Positions 27,938-37,525 of a stretch of 64,000 nucleotides of DNA are shown here, piece after piece. Under the pieces are notes generated by a model. It saw nothing but the letters and a program-made list of their open reading frames with translations. It ran no database searches and was not told where the DNA came from. The translations under genes were made by a program, and so were the position numbers. How positions within the stretch are numbered: the stretch's first letter is position 1; each line of letters begins with the position of its first letter. The stretch covers positions 1,054,001-1,118,000 of the forward strand of contig NZ_CP110389.1 in assembly GCF_026015985.1 (NCBI RefSeq), written 5' to 3'. Source of the DNA: Rhodopseudomonas sp. P2A-2r (GTDB lineage: Bacteria; Pseudomonadota; Alphaproteobacteria; Rhizobiales; Xanthobacteraceae).

Positions 27938-29191
27938 TCACGACCGGTAATCGCCATTGATGGCGATGTACTCCTTGGTGAGGTCGCAGGTCAGAACACG
28001 GTCGCGGCCTTGGCCGAGGCCGAGCGCGACCTTGATCTGGATCTCGGCCTTCTTCATTGTCGCCGAGACCTCGGACTCGTCATAGGCCGGATCGCGGGCG
28101 CCGGATTTGGCGACGCGGATGCCGTTGAACGAGATGGAGAGCTTGTCGCGGTCGGCCGGCTGGCCGGCCTTGCCCACCGCCATCACCACGCGGCCCCAAT
28201 TGGCGTCCTCACCGGCTACCGCGGTCTTCACCAGCGGCGAATTGGCGATCGACATGGCGATCTTTCGCGCCGATGCCTTGGAGGTGGCGCCCTCGACGAT
28301 GATCTCGATCAGCTTTCGCGCGCCTTCGCCGTCGCGGGCGATCTGTTCGGCCAGGTCGGCGAGCACCGCCTGCAACGCCTTGACGAAGGCCTTCAGCCGG
28401 ATATCGCTCGTCTTGGTGATTTTCGGCGCGCCATGCGCCGCGGCGGCACCGGTCGCGAACATCATCAGGGTGTCCGACGTCGAGGTGTCGCCATCGACCG
28501 TGACGGCGTTGAAGGTGTCGCCGACGCCGGCCTTGAGCAGCGCCTGCAAAGCGGGGGCGCTGATCGGCGCGTCGGTGAAGATGAAGGCCAGCATGGTGGC
28601 CATGTCCGGCGCGATCATTCCGGAGCCCTTCGCCATGCCGTTGATCGTCACCTTGGCCTTGCCGAGTTTCACCGTGGCGGTGGCGACTTTCGGAAATGTG
28701 TCGGTGGTCATGATCGCCCGCGCGGCATCCATCCAGCCACCGGGGCTGGCGCTGTCCGCCAGCGTGCCGAGTACGCCGTCGAACTTGCTGGCGTCGAGCG
28801 GCTCGCCGATCACGCCGGTGGAGGCGAGGAAGATATCCTCGGCCTTGCAGCCCACCGCTTTCGCCGCGATGGCGCCGGTCAGCTTGGTCGAGGCCTTGCC
28901 GGTCTTGCCGGTGAAGGCGTTGGCATTGCCGGAATTCACCACCAGCGCCCGGGCCTGCCCGCCCTTGAGGTTGGTACGGCACCAGTCCACCGGGGCGGAA
29001 GGGCACTTCGATGTGGTGAAGACGCCGGCTGCCGTGGTGCCCTTGTCGAGCACCACCAGCAGCACATCGGTGCGGCCCTTGTAGCGGATGCCCGCTGCGG
29101 CGGTGGCGAGGCGTACGCCGGCGATCTCCGGCATGTCAGGAACAACAGTGGGGGCGAGCGGGGAAACTGGGAGGGCCATGAGCGCTTTCAA
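27938..29191 (-). CDS. argJ: Bifunctional ornithine acetyltransferase / N-acetylglutamate synthase
   Basis: 417 aa. Recycles the acetyl group between N-acetylornithine and glutamate in arginine synthesis. The protein self-cleaves before the threonine in [12 protein letters not shown], giving alpha and beta chains; that site is intact, as is the oxyanion region [17 protein letters not shown]. It ends in [11 protein letters not shown], matching the conserved C-terminus. Start ATG 29191; a later ATG six codons in is possible. A 24-28 bp palindromic element separates it from mutT downstream. Confidence 0.96.
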   Translation of the reverse strand: MKALMALPVSPLAPTVVPDMPEIAGVRLATAAAGIRYKGRTDVLLVVLDKGTTAAGVFTTSKCPSAPVDWCRTNLKGGQARALVVNSGNANAFTGKTGKASTKLTGAIAAKAVGCKAEDIFLASTGVIGEPLDASKFDGVLGTLADSASPGGWMDAARAIMTTDTFPKVATATVKLGKAKVTINGMAKGSGMIAPDMATMLAFIFTDAPISAPALQALLKAGVGDTFNAVTVDGDTSTSDTLMMFATGAAAAHGAPKITKTSDIRLKAFVKALQAVLADLAEQIARDGEGARKLIEIIVEGATSKASARKIAMSIANSPLVKTAVAGEDANWGRVVMAVGKAGQPADRDKLSISFNGIRVAKSGARDPAYDESEVSATMKKAEIQIKVALGLGQGRDRVLTCDLTKEYIAINGDYRS

Positions 29192-29276
29192 CTGTTCTGA
29201 AATAACGAAGCGCTCTGTAACACCTCTCCGGCCGCTTCGGGAGAGGCGTTCGATGTCATCTGGTCGTCATGCGGGC

Positions 29277-29576
29277 TCAGCCCGGGCCGAATTTGAACCT
29301 GCCGTCGTCTTCCAGGAACGGCCCGCTGCGCATGTAGAGCTGGCCGTTTTCGCCGATGAAGAACAGCGTGTTCTTCGGCACCTTCTTGGCGCCCTTGAGC
29401 AGAAACTTGGCGTTGTTGGTGCCCATCTTGTAGGCCTGCGTCTTGCCCTGGGCGTCGTAGCCATAGCCCATGTCGGGTGACAGCACCCATGGCGTCGGCG
29501 CCTGCGCCGCGGCCGGGGCTGCCAGCGTCGCGAGTGCGATCGCGGCGGCAAGCATCATGGTCGATGGTCTGGTCAT
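29277..29576 (-). CDS. Small exported protein of unknown function
   Basis: 99 aa from ATG 29576, with GGAGAC eight bases upstream. Signal peptide MTRPSTMMLAAAIALATLAAPAAAQA, then a 70-residue basic domain (VLSPDMGYGYDAQGKTQAYK, KKVPKNTLFFIGENGQLYM). No known domain recognised. Its ATG overlaps the TGA of a 58-codon frame upstream (29573-29749), suggesting coupling. It lies 85 bp upstream of argJ on the same strand. Confidence 0.7.
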   Translation of the reverse strand: MTRPSTMMLAAAIALATLAAPAAAQAPTPWVLSPDMGYGYDAQGKTQAYKMGTNNAKFLLKGAKKVPKNTLFFIGENGQLYMRSGPFLEDDGRFKFGPG

Positions 29577-29749
29577 ACGGGTGTCTCCAAATGTCGCCCC
29601 CGCAAGCTGGGGGGCGCGTGTCGGTGCCATCGGCAAATCTCCGATGGTTCGTGCGGGTTTTCAACCCACGGCAATCGTGCATCGCGCAATCCGTCCATTG
29701 TGGCTGCCAATTCGGCCGCTGTCTTGAACAAATAACGAACGGTTGGCAT
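29573..29749 (-). CDS. Candidate small protein, 58 aa
   Basis: ATG 29749 with AGGA eight bases upstream; the stop TGA at 29573-29575 overlaps the next ATG as ATGA. The translation starts MPTVRYLFKTAAELAATMDG and contains LRDARLPWVENPHEPSEICR. No family is recognised. The good ribosome site and the overlap argue that it is real; the short length and a lack of known relatives argue against. Confidence 0.4.
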   Translation of the reverse strand: MPTVRYLFKTAAELAATMDGLRDARLPWVENPHEPSEICRWHRHAPPSLRGRHLETPV

Positions 29750-29866
29750 GATGGATGTCCTGCAGTGCACCGGCGAGTCTGTCATTCCCGGCGCGGCTGC
29801 CGGAAGCTACCGTGGATGCAGGGCCAGACCGGGCGGCGAATGATCGCCGGCCGGCAACAGTCGGGG

Positions 29867-30349
29867 ATGATTCGGATGCGACAGCGGGCGAAGTACGGGT
29901 TGATTGTCGCGATGGTCGGGTGGCTGTCGCCGGCGGCGGCCGATGACTTCAAGCTGGTCAGCAACCAGCGCATTTCCTGCGGCCGGGGGCTGAGCGCCGG
30001 CAAGCTGTCGACCGCCACCTGCCGATCCTATGCCTATCTGTTCAACGCGAAGACCTCGGAATATTTCCGCTGCTCGGTCAGCCTGTCGATGACCCGCGAC
30101 GCCAAGGAGATCATCAACGTCCAGAGCGATGGCGGCTGCGTTAAAAAGCCGCGCATCTTCGACACCGACTCCAGCTACTCGTTCGACGCCACCGAGACCG
30201 AGCCGCCGAATACCAATTCGTTCTTCGGCAACGGCGGCTATGCGGTATGGGCCAGCGACAACACCGCGCGAAAGGTTCGCGGCTGCATCACCATCGCCTC
30301 GGGACTTGGCTCCGACGTCGCCAAGTGCCTGGATATGACGTTCGACTAG
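29867..30349 (+). CDS. Secreted protein of unknown function
   Basis: About 160 aa. Start at ATG 29867 or 29876; both give a signal peptide RAKYGLIVAMVGWLSPAAA. The mature part (DDFKLVSNQRISCGRGLSAG) holds five cysteines (C-G-R-G, TCRSYAY, FRCSVSL, GGCVKK, RGCITI, AKCLDM), probably disulfide-bonded in the periplasm. No catalytic motif is seen and the family is not recognised. It ends 7 bp before the convergent EAL gene stop. Confidence 0.75.
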   Translation: MIRMRQRAKYGLIVAMVGWLSPAAADDFKLVSNQRISCGRGLSAGKLSTATCRSYAYLFNAKTSEYFRCSVSLSMTRDAKEIINVQSDGGCVKKPRIFDTDSSYSFDATETEPPNTNSFFGNGGYAVWASDNTARKVRGCITIASGLGSDVAKCLDMTFD

Positions 30350-30356
30350 CGCCGTC

Positions 30357-31565
30357 TCAGCCCGACGCCAGCAGCGGACGGGCCATGGCGGCGCGGCTGA
30401 ATTTCCTGACCCCCATCGGCTTTCCGAACAGATAGCCCTGCACCAGGCCGAATCCCAACTCATGGGCGGTCAGGTAGTCGGCGCGGGTTTCGACGCCGGT
30501 GGCCACGGTGCGGGCGCCATAGCCGTTGGCCAGTTCGATGATTCGGCTGCACACCGTCCGCTTCAGCCGGTCGTCGGCGAAACCGGTGACGAATGTGCGG
30601 TCCACCTTCAGTTCCACGAAGGGAAACGTCTCCATATACAGCAGAGCCGGCCAGTCCGCGCCGATGCCGTCGATGGAGATCGCGATGTTATGCGGCCGAA
30701 CCTGCCTGGCGACGTCGATGACCAGATCGAGGTTGTCCAGCACTTCGGCGCTCTTGATCTCGAGCAGCAGGCCGCTGAACGCCGGATCGGTCGGCATCCA
30801 GCGGCACAAGTCGCGCACCGCCCGGGGATCCCTGAGAAAGGCGACCGGCAGGTTGATGGAGAGGTCGACGGGGCCCTGGTGGTCCAGCAGGGTGCGCCAG
30901 TCTTCCATGGCGCGAAAGATTACGAACTGCGACAGCGCGCGGAAATGCGGATCCTTGTCGTCCGGCAGGAAGTAATCCGGCGGGACCACGCCCCAGTTCG
31001 GATGCCGCATCCGAACCATCGCCTCGGCGCCGCACGGCGCCAGCGTGCGGGTGTTGATCTTCTGCTGGTACCACAATTCGAGCCAGCCGGCCTTCAGTGC
31101 CTCGGCCACGTCCACTGCCGGGCGCGGCGCCGGCTCGGTCGGCAGAAGCAGCGCCACGGCGTCGCGCAGCGTGCCGGCGCTGAACGGCGTCGACAGCGGC
31201 GGCAGCATGGCGATGCCGTAGTCCTCCGCGAGCTTCTGCACCGCCACGAGCATGACCGACTCGCGCGGGCCGATCGCCAGGACCTTGCCGTCGAACTTTG
31301 CGGCAGCGAGGATTTCAAGGATTCTGCCGGCCTCGATACCCTTCACAGAGAGACCGATGACGATGAGATCGGGCAGCTCTGTCTCGAGAATTGCGTGCAA
31401 ATCGTCGGCGCGTGCGCAGTCGCTGGTGACAAAGCCGAGTTCGTCCAACGCTTCGGCGAGAAACGTCCGGATATGGGCCTTGCTGTCGGCCACGCAGACA
31501 CGCGGCGTCACCTTGCGATGTCCGAACGCCGCTCGTCTCAGTTCGTCTTCTGTCAGTTGATGCAT
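30357..31565 (-). CDS. Pseudo-receiver / degenerate EAL domain protein
   Basis: 402 aa. An N-terminal receiver-like domain (about 20-140) is followed by an EAL domain (about 150-390), the fold that hydrolyses cyclic-di-GMP. The receiver lacks the phospho-acceptor: the usual D is G71 in DLIVIGLSVKG, and the switch lysine is replaced in LSTPFS. In the EAL domain E181 (EAM), N238, E269 and K320 (ELKVDR) remain. However, DDFG has become D299-G-I-G and the E of EGVE is T356 (ATGVET). Two metal-site residues are therefore missing, so it is probably a non-catalytic binding protein. No membrane segment. Confidence 0.88.
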   Translation of the reverse strand: MHQLTEDELRRAAFGHRKVTPRVCVADSKAHIRTFLAEALDELGFVTSDCARADDLHAILETELPDLIVIGLSVKGIEAGRILEILAAAKFDGKVLAIGPRESVMLVAVQKLAEDYGIAMLPPLSTPFSAGTLRDAVALLLPTEPAPRPAVDVAEALKAGWLELWYQQKINTRTLAPCGAEAMVRMRHPNWGVVPPDYFLPDDKDPHFRALSQFVIFRAMEDWRTLLDHQGPVDLSINLPVAFLRDPRAVRDLCRWMPTDPAFSGLLLEIKSAEVLDNLDLVIDVARQVRPHNIAISIDGIGADWPALLYMETFPFVELKVDRTFVTGFADDRLKRTVCSRIIELANGYGARTVATGVETRADYLTAHELGFGLVQGYLFGKPMGVRKFSRAAMARPLLASG

Positions 31566-31760
31566 GCCCGCTCCAGTTTGGATTGGGTCGGGTTTACCGC
31601 TGCGCAGAGGTTCAAATTGAGGAAACTCCTGGAGCCCTCACAGAAATGAGACGGTAAGGTTAAACGATCGAATGCAGTTAAAACTTGAGCGACTGCGGGC
31701 GCGAACGATTCTCGTTTCCCGGGCGCGCTTGTCGGTCGCGCGAGACGGTCTGCGCGCGGA

Positions 31761-31802
31761 CTCACGGCAGGCAAAGGACAAGCAGCCTTTGCCTGCCGTG
31801 AG
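31761..31802 (-). terminator. Perfect 17-bp hairpin after the Bug receptor gene
   Basis: CTCACGGCAGGCAAAGG (31761-31777) pairs perfectly with CCTTTGCCTGCCGTGAG (31786-31802) around an 8-base loop. It starts 8 bp past the stop at 31811. There is no U-run, so it may be a transcription-end structure of another type or a 3' mRNA stabiliser. Confidence 0.65.
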
Positions 31803-31810
31803 AGTGTCGG

Positions 31811-32815
31811 TTACTCCGGCTTGATGCCTGCGAACTTTGCGACCTTGCCCCACTTCTCGGTTTCCGACAGCACATAGGCCTGCATGTCTTCCGGCGAACC
31901 GCCGGCCGGCTCGGCGCCGAGCTTGCGCATGCGCGCGATGCCATCCGCGGTCTTGATGTACTTGTCGATGCTGGCATTCAGCTTGACGATGATCTCCTTC
32001 GGCGTCTTCGCCGGCGCGGCGACCGTGAACCACGAGGCGGCTTCGTAACCGGGCACGCCGGCCTCGGCGATGGTCGGGATCTCCGGCAGCAGCGGCCAGC
32101 GCGTGGCGGTGGAGACGGCGATCGCACGGATCGAGCCGGCTTCGGCGAAGGGCTGCGAGGCCGGCAGGTTGTCGATGGTCAGGTGGACCCGGCCGGCGAT
32201 CAGGTCGGTCAGCGCCGGGGCACTGCCCTTGTAGGGCACATGAACGATATCGACGCCGGTCATGGATTTGAACAGCTCGGTGGCGACGTGGGCCGTGCTG
32301 CCGAGCCCCGGCGTGGCGTAGAAGAACTCGCCAGGCTTGGATTTGGCCAGCGCGATGAATTCAGCGACCGATTTCACCGGCAGCGTATTAGTCACCGAGA
32401 AAAGATTCGGGACCCGTGCGATGACGATCACCGGCGCGATGTCGTTGATCGGGTCGTACGTCATGTTCTTGAATACGTACTTGTTGATGGCGTGGGTGCC
32501 CGGCGTGCCGACGATGAAGGTGTAACCGTCGGGATCGGATTTGGCCACGTAGTCGGCTGCGATGTTGCCGCCGGCGCCGGTCTTGTTCTCGACGATGAAC
32601 TGCTGGCCCATTTCTTCGGACAGCTTTGCCGCCACCAGCCGTGCCAGCACGTCGGTGGTGCCGCCGGCGGCGAACGGCACGACCATCTTGACCGGCCGTG
32701 CGGGCCAGACGTCGGCGCGCGCCTTGCGCGAGAGCAGTGGCAACGTACCGAGCGTGGCGGCAGCGCCGACAATCAGGGAGCGGCGGGACGGCCGCGAGAA
32801 GGGAGCAGATGACAT
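31811..32815 (-). CDS. Bug-family (TctC-type) solute-binding protein
   Basis: 334 aa from ATG 32815. Periplasmic receptor of the tripartite tricarboxylate type. The N-terminus SRPSRRSLIVGAAATLGTLP is a Tat-like signal (R-R-S-L-I) ending before ADVWPARPVKMVVPFAAGGT, which begins the mature domain. The conserved FYATPGLGSTAHV and VHVPYKGSAPALTDLIAGR patterns of Bug proteins are present. No TctA/TctB membrane genes lie nearby, so it is an orphan receptor, as is common in the family. A hairpin follows the stop. Confidence 0.93.
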   Translation of the reverse strand: MSSAPFSRPSRRSLIVGAAATLGTLPLLSRKARADVWPARPVKMVVPFAAGGTTDVLARLVAAKLSEEMGQQFIVENKTGAGGNIAADYVAKSDPDGYTFIVGTPGTHAINKYVFKNMTYDPINDIAPVIVIARVPNLFSVTNTLPVKSVAEFIALAKSKPGEFFYATPGLGSTAHVATELFKSMTGVDIVHVPYKGSAPALTDLIAGRVHLTIDNLPASQPFAEAGSIRAIAVSTATRWPLLPEIPTIAEAGVPGYEAASWFTVAAPAKTPKEIIVKLNASIDKYIKTADGIARMRKLGAEPAGGSPEDMQAYVLSETEKWGKVAKFAGIKPE

Positions 32816-32956
32816 CAGTTGGGAGTCCTCGATATGCCGGCATCTTGTGCGCCGGGTCCATGACGAGGGTAATAAGGGGTCCCACTCGCCGATACCAGTG
32901 CAGGTTGCCACTTCTTAAGTATGGGGGCCTCCGCATCTGCGTCCTGGCGCCGCAGC

Positions 32957-34234
32957 TCACTCCGGCCGGGTTTCCGGCATCAGCGCGAGAAATAGACCAA
33001 GCCCGACGGCCGCGACGCCCGCGAGCGACAGGAACGCAGCGCTATAGCCCGCCTTGACGACGATCAGTCCGGCCGCCGCGGTGCTGAGCGCACCGCCGAG
33101 ACCCGCCGCCGTGGCGATGGCGCCCTGGCTGACGTTGAAGTGGCCAGTGCCGTGGGTGAGGTCTGCGACAACCAGCGGAAACAGCGCGCCGAAAATGCCG
33201 GCGCCGACGCCGTCCAGCAACTGGACGCCGACCAGCCAGTACGGATTGTCCGACAGCGGATAGAGGGCGCCGCGCAGCACCAGCACGGCCAGCGCGGCGG
33301 CAAAGATCGGCTTGCGGCCCCAGATATCGGCGGTGCGGCCGACGACGATGGCCACCGGCACCATGACCAGCTGCGCCGCGACGATGCACACCGACATCAG
33401 CGTGGTGCCGAGCTCCTTATTTACCAGCGCCAGCTTCTGTCCGACCAGCGGCAACATGGCGGCGTTGGAAAAGTGAAACAGCACGGTGGCCGCGGCGAAC
33501 ACCAGCAGCGGCCGGCAGGTGATCAGCACCTGGAAGCCCGACGGCTGGTCGCCGTGGCCGGCGCCGCGCGCGGTGCTGTCGTCGAGGCCGCGCGCCACAT
33601 GGTCGTCGATGGCGTCGCCGGGCACCGCCAGCGTTGCGAGAATGCTCGCAACCGCCATCGCCGCCATCAGCCAGAACACCACGATGGGCCCGAAGAACCA
33701 GGCAAAGCTGCCGGCCAGCGTCGCCGCAACGGCGTTGCCGGCATGGTTGAAGGCCTCGTTGCGGCCGATCCGCCGCGCGAACGCCTTGGGGCCGACGATG
33801 CCGAGGGTGATGGCGGCAAGCGCCGGCGCGAACACCGCGGCGGCGACTCCGGTCAGCGACTGGGTCGCTGCGACAAACAGGAAGCCGGGATAGAGCGGCA
33901 ATATGATCGAGCTGAGGGTGACGATCATGGCTGCGATGATGACCACCGCGCGCTTGGCCGTGGTCTTGTCGATCAGCGCGCCGGCCGGCGTCTGGGCGAT
34001 GATCCCCGCCAAGGCAGCAACCGACATCACCACGCCGATCGACGCCTCGTCCCACTTCTGGACGGTCAGCAGATAGATCGCCAGATACGGCCCGAGCCCG
34101 TCCCGCACATCGGCGAGAAAGAAATTCAGCGCATCGAGCGGACGCTTTACCCTGTCTGCATCCGCGCCTGCCAAACGATCCTCGCTATTGCTGCCGTGTC
34201 GCCAGCCAACGACGCGCTGGCGATCCGGTTCCAC
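32957..34234 (-). CDS. MFS transporter
   Basis: 425 aa with about twelve hydrophobic helices. The MFS loop motifs appear as GALIDKTTAKRAVVI after TM2 and GRTADIWGRKPIF in the second half. The first ~30 residues (MEPDRQRVVGWRHGS) are polar, so the true start may be later, around LDALNFFLADVRDGLGPY. It looks like a general metabolite or efflux carrier; substrate unknown. It lies 49 bp downstream of the TAXI receptor gene on the same strand. Confidence 0.87.
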   Translation of the reverse strand: MEPDRQRVVGWRHGSNSEDRLAGADADRVKRPLDALNFFLADVRDGLGPYLAIYLLTVQKWDEASIGVVMSVAALAGIIAQTPAGALIDKTTAKRAVVIIAAMIVTLSSIILPLYPGFLFVAATQSLTGVAAAVFAPALAAITLGIVGPKAFARRIGRNEAFNHAGNAVAATLAGSFAWFFGPIVVFWLMAAMAVASILATLAVPGDAIDDHVARGLDDSTARGAGHGDQPSGFQVLITCRPLLVFAAATVLFHFSNAAMLPLVGQKLALVNKELGTTLMSVCIVAAQLVMVPVAIVVGRTADIWGRKPIFAAALAVLVLRGALYPLSDNPYWLVGVQLLDGVGAGIFGALFPLVVADLTHGTGHFNVSQGAIATAAGLGGALSTAAAGLIVVKAGYSAAFLSLAGVAAVGLGLFLALMPETRPE

Positions 34235-34283
34235 AGCGATGGCAGAAAAGCAACGCCGCGCTATCGAACTACCGGCAGCAGTG

Positions 34284-35260
34284 TTACCCGCCGATGCCCT
34301 TCTCCTTGAAATACTTTAAGGCGCCCGGGTGGAACGGGATCGGGGAGCGCTCCTGGATCTGGTTGTCGAGCGAGAAGCTCTCGGCCTCCTTGTGCACGGC
34401 GACAATGTCAGCCTTCTTCTCCACCAGCGTCTTGACGATGTTATAGGCGTCGTCATTGCTCATCTTGTCGCCGGTGACGATGATGTTCCAGACCTCGGCA
34501 ATGGCGTTGTCCTTGTCGGTGCCGGGATAGGCGCCGGCCTTGATGGTGCTCGCGCTGTAGAGCTTGCCGTATTTGGCGTTCATTTTCTCGACCGTGTCGC
34601 TGTGGTCGATCAGCTTCATCTTCATGCCGGGGAAGCCGCCAGATCGGTCACCGCCGCGGTCGGAATGCCACCGACCCACAAGAAGGCGTCGATCTTGCGA
34701 TCCTTGATCGCGTTCACGGATTCGGCGACGCCAAGTCGCTCGCGCTTGACGTCCTTGTCCTTGTCGATACCGGCGGCTTCCAGCACGCGAAACGCCATCA
34801 CCTCGGTGGCGCTACCGGGCGAGCCCGTCGAGACGCGCTTGCCCTTGAGGTCGGCCATCTTCTCGATGCCGGTGCCCTCGACGGTCACCACATGCATACG
34901 GTTGGGATAGACCACCAGCAGGCTCTGCAGCGGCACCTTGCCGCTCTTGAACTTGTCCTGGCCGTTATAGGCATCGAGCGCTGCATCAGCCATGCTGAAG
35001 CCGAGTTCGCTCTGGCCCGAGGCGATCAGCTTGAGGTTATCGACCGAGCCGCCGGTGACTTCCGCGGTGGCCTGGGTGTTCGGCAATGCCTTCGACAGCA
35101 CATTGGCGATGGCGCCGCCGAGCGGATAATACACGCCGCCGGTGCCGCCGGTGCCGATCGCGATGGTCTTCTGCTGGGCGTAGACGCCACCCGCAAACGC
35201 CAATCCCGCCGTCAATGTGACGGCCAGCGCAACGGTCGTCTTCCTGAATCTGCTGAGCAT
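34284..35260 (-). CDS. TRAP-TAXI solute receptor 1, interrupted by a -1 frameshift
   Basis: About 325 aa when repaired. From ATG 35260 (GGGAGA upstream): signal peptide FRKTTVALAVTLTAGLAFA, then the TAXI core TIAIGTGGTGGVYYPLGGAI. The first frame ends at VTDLAASPA; one base missing at 34627-34632 moves the rest (PGMKMKLIDHSDTVEKMNAK) into the other frame, running to the stop at 34284. The final PIPFHPGALKYFKEKGIGG matches TAXI receptors such as the second one at 37526. Its start is 15 bp past the TRAP permease stop, so they form one unit. Confidence 0.9.
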
Positions 35261-35274
35261 CGTGCGTCTCCCTG

Positions 35275-37299
35275 TCATATCGTGACGGCCGGTCGTGAAG
35301 GCGCCGGCGTTCTGTATTGCCACAGTAGCACGCCCAGGCCGATGACGAGACCCGGGACAAAAGTATAGCTGATGTCGCGCCCGGTCAGCGATTCCAGGAT
35401 CGCCTCGATCAGGCTGGGAAACACCAGCAGCAATCCCGATAGCAGAAGCAGGCCGCGTTCGAGCGGGGTGGTTTGTCGCAGGGCCCAATTCTGCGCGACG
35501 GCGGCGAGCGCCAGCAGGCCGAAGGTGGTCTTGATGGTGATCTCGACGACGTCGATCCATGAGCCGCCCTTGGGGATCGCCAGCAGCAGCCCGACGCCCT
35601 GCGGGTCGAGCACGAACACGAACGGCACCAGGAACGCGGGCAGGGTGTATTTCCACGATTGCAGCGTGGTGCGGTAGGGATCGCCGCCGGTGATCGCGGC
35701 GGCCGCGAAGGGTGACAGCGCGGTGGGCGGCGAGACTTCCGACAGCACCGCATAATAGAAGATGAACATGTGCGCGGCGTAGTCGGGCACGCCGAGCTTG
35801 ATCAGAGCGGGGGCCGCGATCACCGCGCAGATGATGTAGGACGCCGTGACCGGCACGGCGAGACCGATAATCCAGACGATCAGCGCGGTATAGATCGCCG
35901 TCAGCAGCAGGCTGCCGCCGGCATAGGCGATCACGATCGACGAGAACTTCAGCCCGAGGCCCGTGAGAGTCACGACCCCCACGACGATGCCGGCGCAGGC
36001 GCAGGTGGTGGCGGCATTGAGCGCGCCGATCGAGCCGTCGGCCAGCGCCTTGACCAGTTTCCTCGGCACCAGTGCGGTTTCCTTGCGCAGGAAGCTGAGC
36101 GCGAAGGTGACGGCGGTGGCATAGAACACCGACAGCGACGGCGAGTAGCCGATCAGCATGAAGATGACCACGGCGATCAGCGAGATGAAGTGGAAGCCGT
36201 AACGCTTCGTCATCTGGCCGATGGTCATCTCCGGCTTGAAGTTGACGTCGTGGGCGCCAAAGCGCTTGGCGTCGAGCTCCACCATGATCAGCAGCGACAG
36301 GTAGTAGAGGCAGGTCGGGATGGTCGCCATCCAGATCACGTCGAGATAGCTGATCTTGAGAAACTCGGCGATCAGGAACGCCGCGGCGCCGAGCACCGGC
36401 GGGGACAGGATCGCGCCGAGGCCTCCCGCTGCCAGCAGGCCGCCGGCGGCGTTCTTCTCGAAGCCGGCCTTGGCGAGCATCGGATAGGCGACGGTGCCGA
36501 TCATCACCGTGGTGGCGACGCCGGAGCCGGACGGGCCGCCGAGCAGGAACGACGACAGCACCACGGTGCGGCCGGCGGCGTTGGGTTTGCCGCCCATCAG
36601 CGCCAGCGAAAAGTCGATGAAGAATTTTCCGGCGCCGGACATCGCCAGGAACGCGCCATAGATGGTGAACAGGATGATCAGCGTGGCGGAGACGTCGACC
36701 GCGACGCCGAAAATGCCTTCCAGCGTGATGAAGAGATGGCCGACCAGGCGCGGCAGGTCGTAGCCGCGATGGGTCCACGGCGCCGGCAGATGCGGCCCGA
36801 GCATCGCATAGGCGATGAAGAACAGCGACACGACCGGCATGATCAGCCCGGTGGTGCGCCGCGTCGCCTCCAGCAGCAGCGCGATGAACACCACGCCGAC
36901 GATGACGTCCCAGTGGTCCGGCAGTGTCGCGCGGTCGGTGAAATCATCGCCGCCCCACAGCGCATAGACGATGGTGCCGACCGCGACGATGCCCGGCACC
37001 ACGTCCCACCAGCGCACCCGGTTGCGAAACCGCGTCGCCAGCGGGAAGAGCAGGAAGCTCAGCACCAGCGTGAAGGCGACGTGGGTGTAGCGCAGCTCCT
37101 GGGTCGGCACGATGGCGTAGGCCGCGTAGAGATGAAACAGGCTCATGACCACGGCGATGGCGGTGGAAATCCACCCGGCCCATCCCATCAGCCGGTTGGT
37201 GGCGCCTTCGTCCGCCTCGATATAGGCCTCCGCCTTGAGCAGTGCTTCGTTGGAAACGACCACCGTCTCTTCGACATCGCGCGGTTTGTCTGCAGCCAT
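35275..37299 (-). CDS. TRAP transporter fused 4TM/12TM permease 1
   Basis: 674 aa from ATG 37299. TAXI-type TRAP permease in which the small (DctQ-like) and large (DctM-like) subunits are one chain. About sixteen hydrophobic helices are visible, with the conserved segments PSGSGVATTVMIGTVAYPML, KNAAGGLLAAGGLGAILSPP and FYYAVLSEVSPPTALSPFAA. A cytoplasmic N-terminus of ~40 residues precedes TM1. It works with the receptor downstream to import a carboxylate-type solute by ion symport. The receptor follows 14 bp later; the second system is divergent, 226 bp away. Confidence 0.95.
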   Translation of the reverse strand: MAADKPRDVEETVVVSNEALLKAEAYIEADEGATNRLMGWAGWISTAIAVVMSLFHLYAAYAIVPTQELRYTHVAFTLVLSFLLFPLATRFRNRVRWWDVVPGIVAVGTIVYALWGGDDFTDRATLPDHWDVIVGVVFIALLLEATRRTTGLIMPVVSLFFIAYAMLGPHLPAPWTHRGYDLPRLVGHLFITLEGIFGVAVDVSATLIILFTIYGAFLAMSGAGKFFIDFSLALMGGKPNAAGRTVVLSSFLLGGPSGSGVATTVMIGTVAYPMLAKAGFEKNAAGGLLAAGGLGAILSPPVLGAAAFLIAEFLKISYLDVIWMATIPTCLYYLSLLIMVELDAKRFGAHDVNFKPEMTIGQMTKRYGFHFISLIAVVIFMLIGYSPSLSVFYATAVTFALSFLRKETALVPRKLVKALADGSIGALNAATTCACAGIVVGVVTLTGLGLKFSSIVIAYAGGSLLLTAIYTALIVWIIGLAVPVTASYIICAVIAAPALIKLGVPDYAAHMFIFYYAVLSEVSPPTALSPFAAAAITGGDPYRTTLQSWKYTLPAFLVPFVFVLDPQGVGLLLAIPKGGSWIDVVEITIKTTFGLLALAAVAQNWALRQTTPLERGLLLLSGLLLVFPSLIEAILESLTGRDISYTFVPGLVIGLGVLLWQYRTPAPSRPAVTI

Positions 37300-37525
37300 C
37301 TTCCCCCGGAACCGTTTCCCAGCGCCGGCTGTGCCGGTCTCATCTGTTGCCGCATATTGATCCCGGTTTGCCGAAGCGTGGCAAGTGCCGTCCGGCGAAA
37401 TTTCGGCTGCGGCTTGCCCGGATCTGCAAAACATATTGCTGCGACTGCATTATTGGCCATTCGGATGGGTTGACCGCGCGCCTTCATCCGTCCACTTTCC
37501 GGCCAAATTTGACGGGAGAGAAATC

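Noticed and set aside
35770..37473. 567-codon plus-strand frame opposite TRAP permease 1
   Set aside because: Shadow frame with low-complexity charged translation and no domain.
37300..37525. Sigma-54 promoter between the two TRAP systems (TGGCA-type element near 37379)
   Set aside because: The TGGCA is not followed by a GC dinucleotide at the right distance; match too weak.
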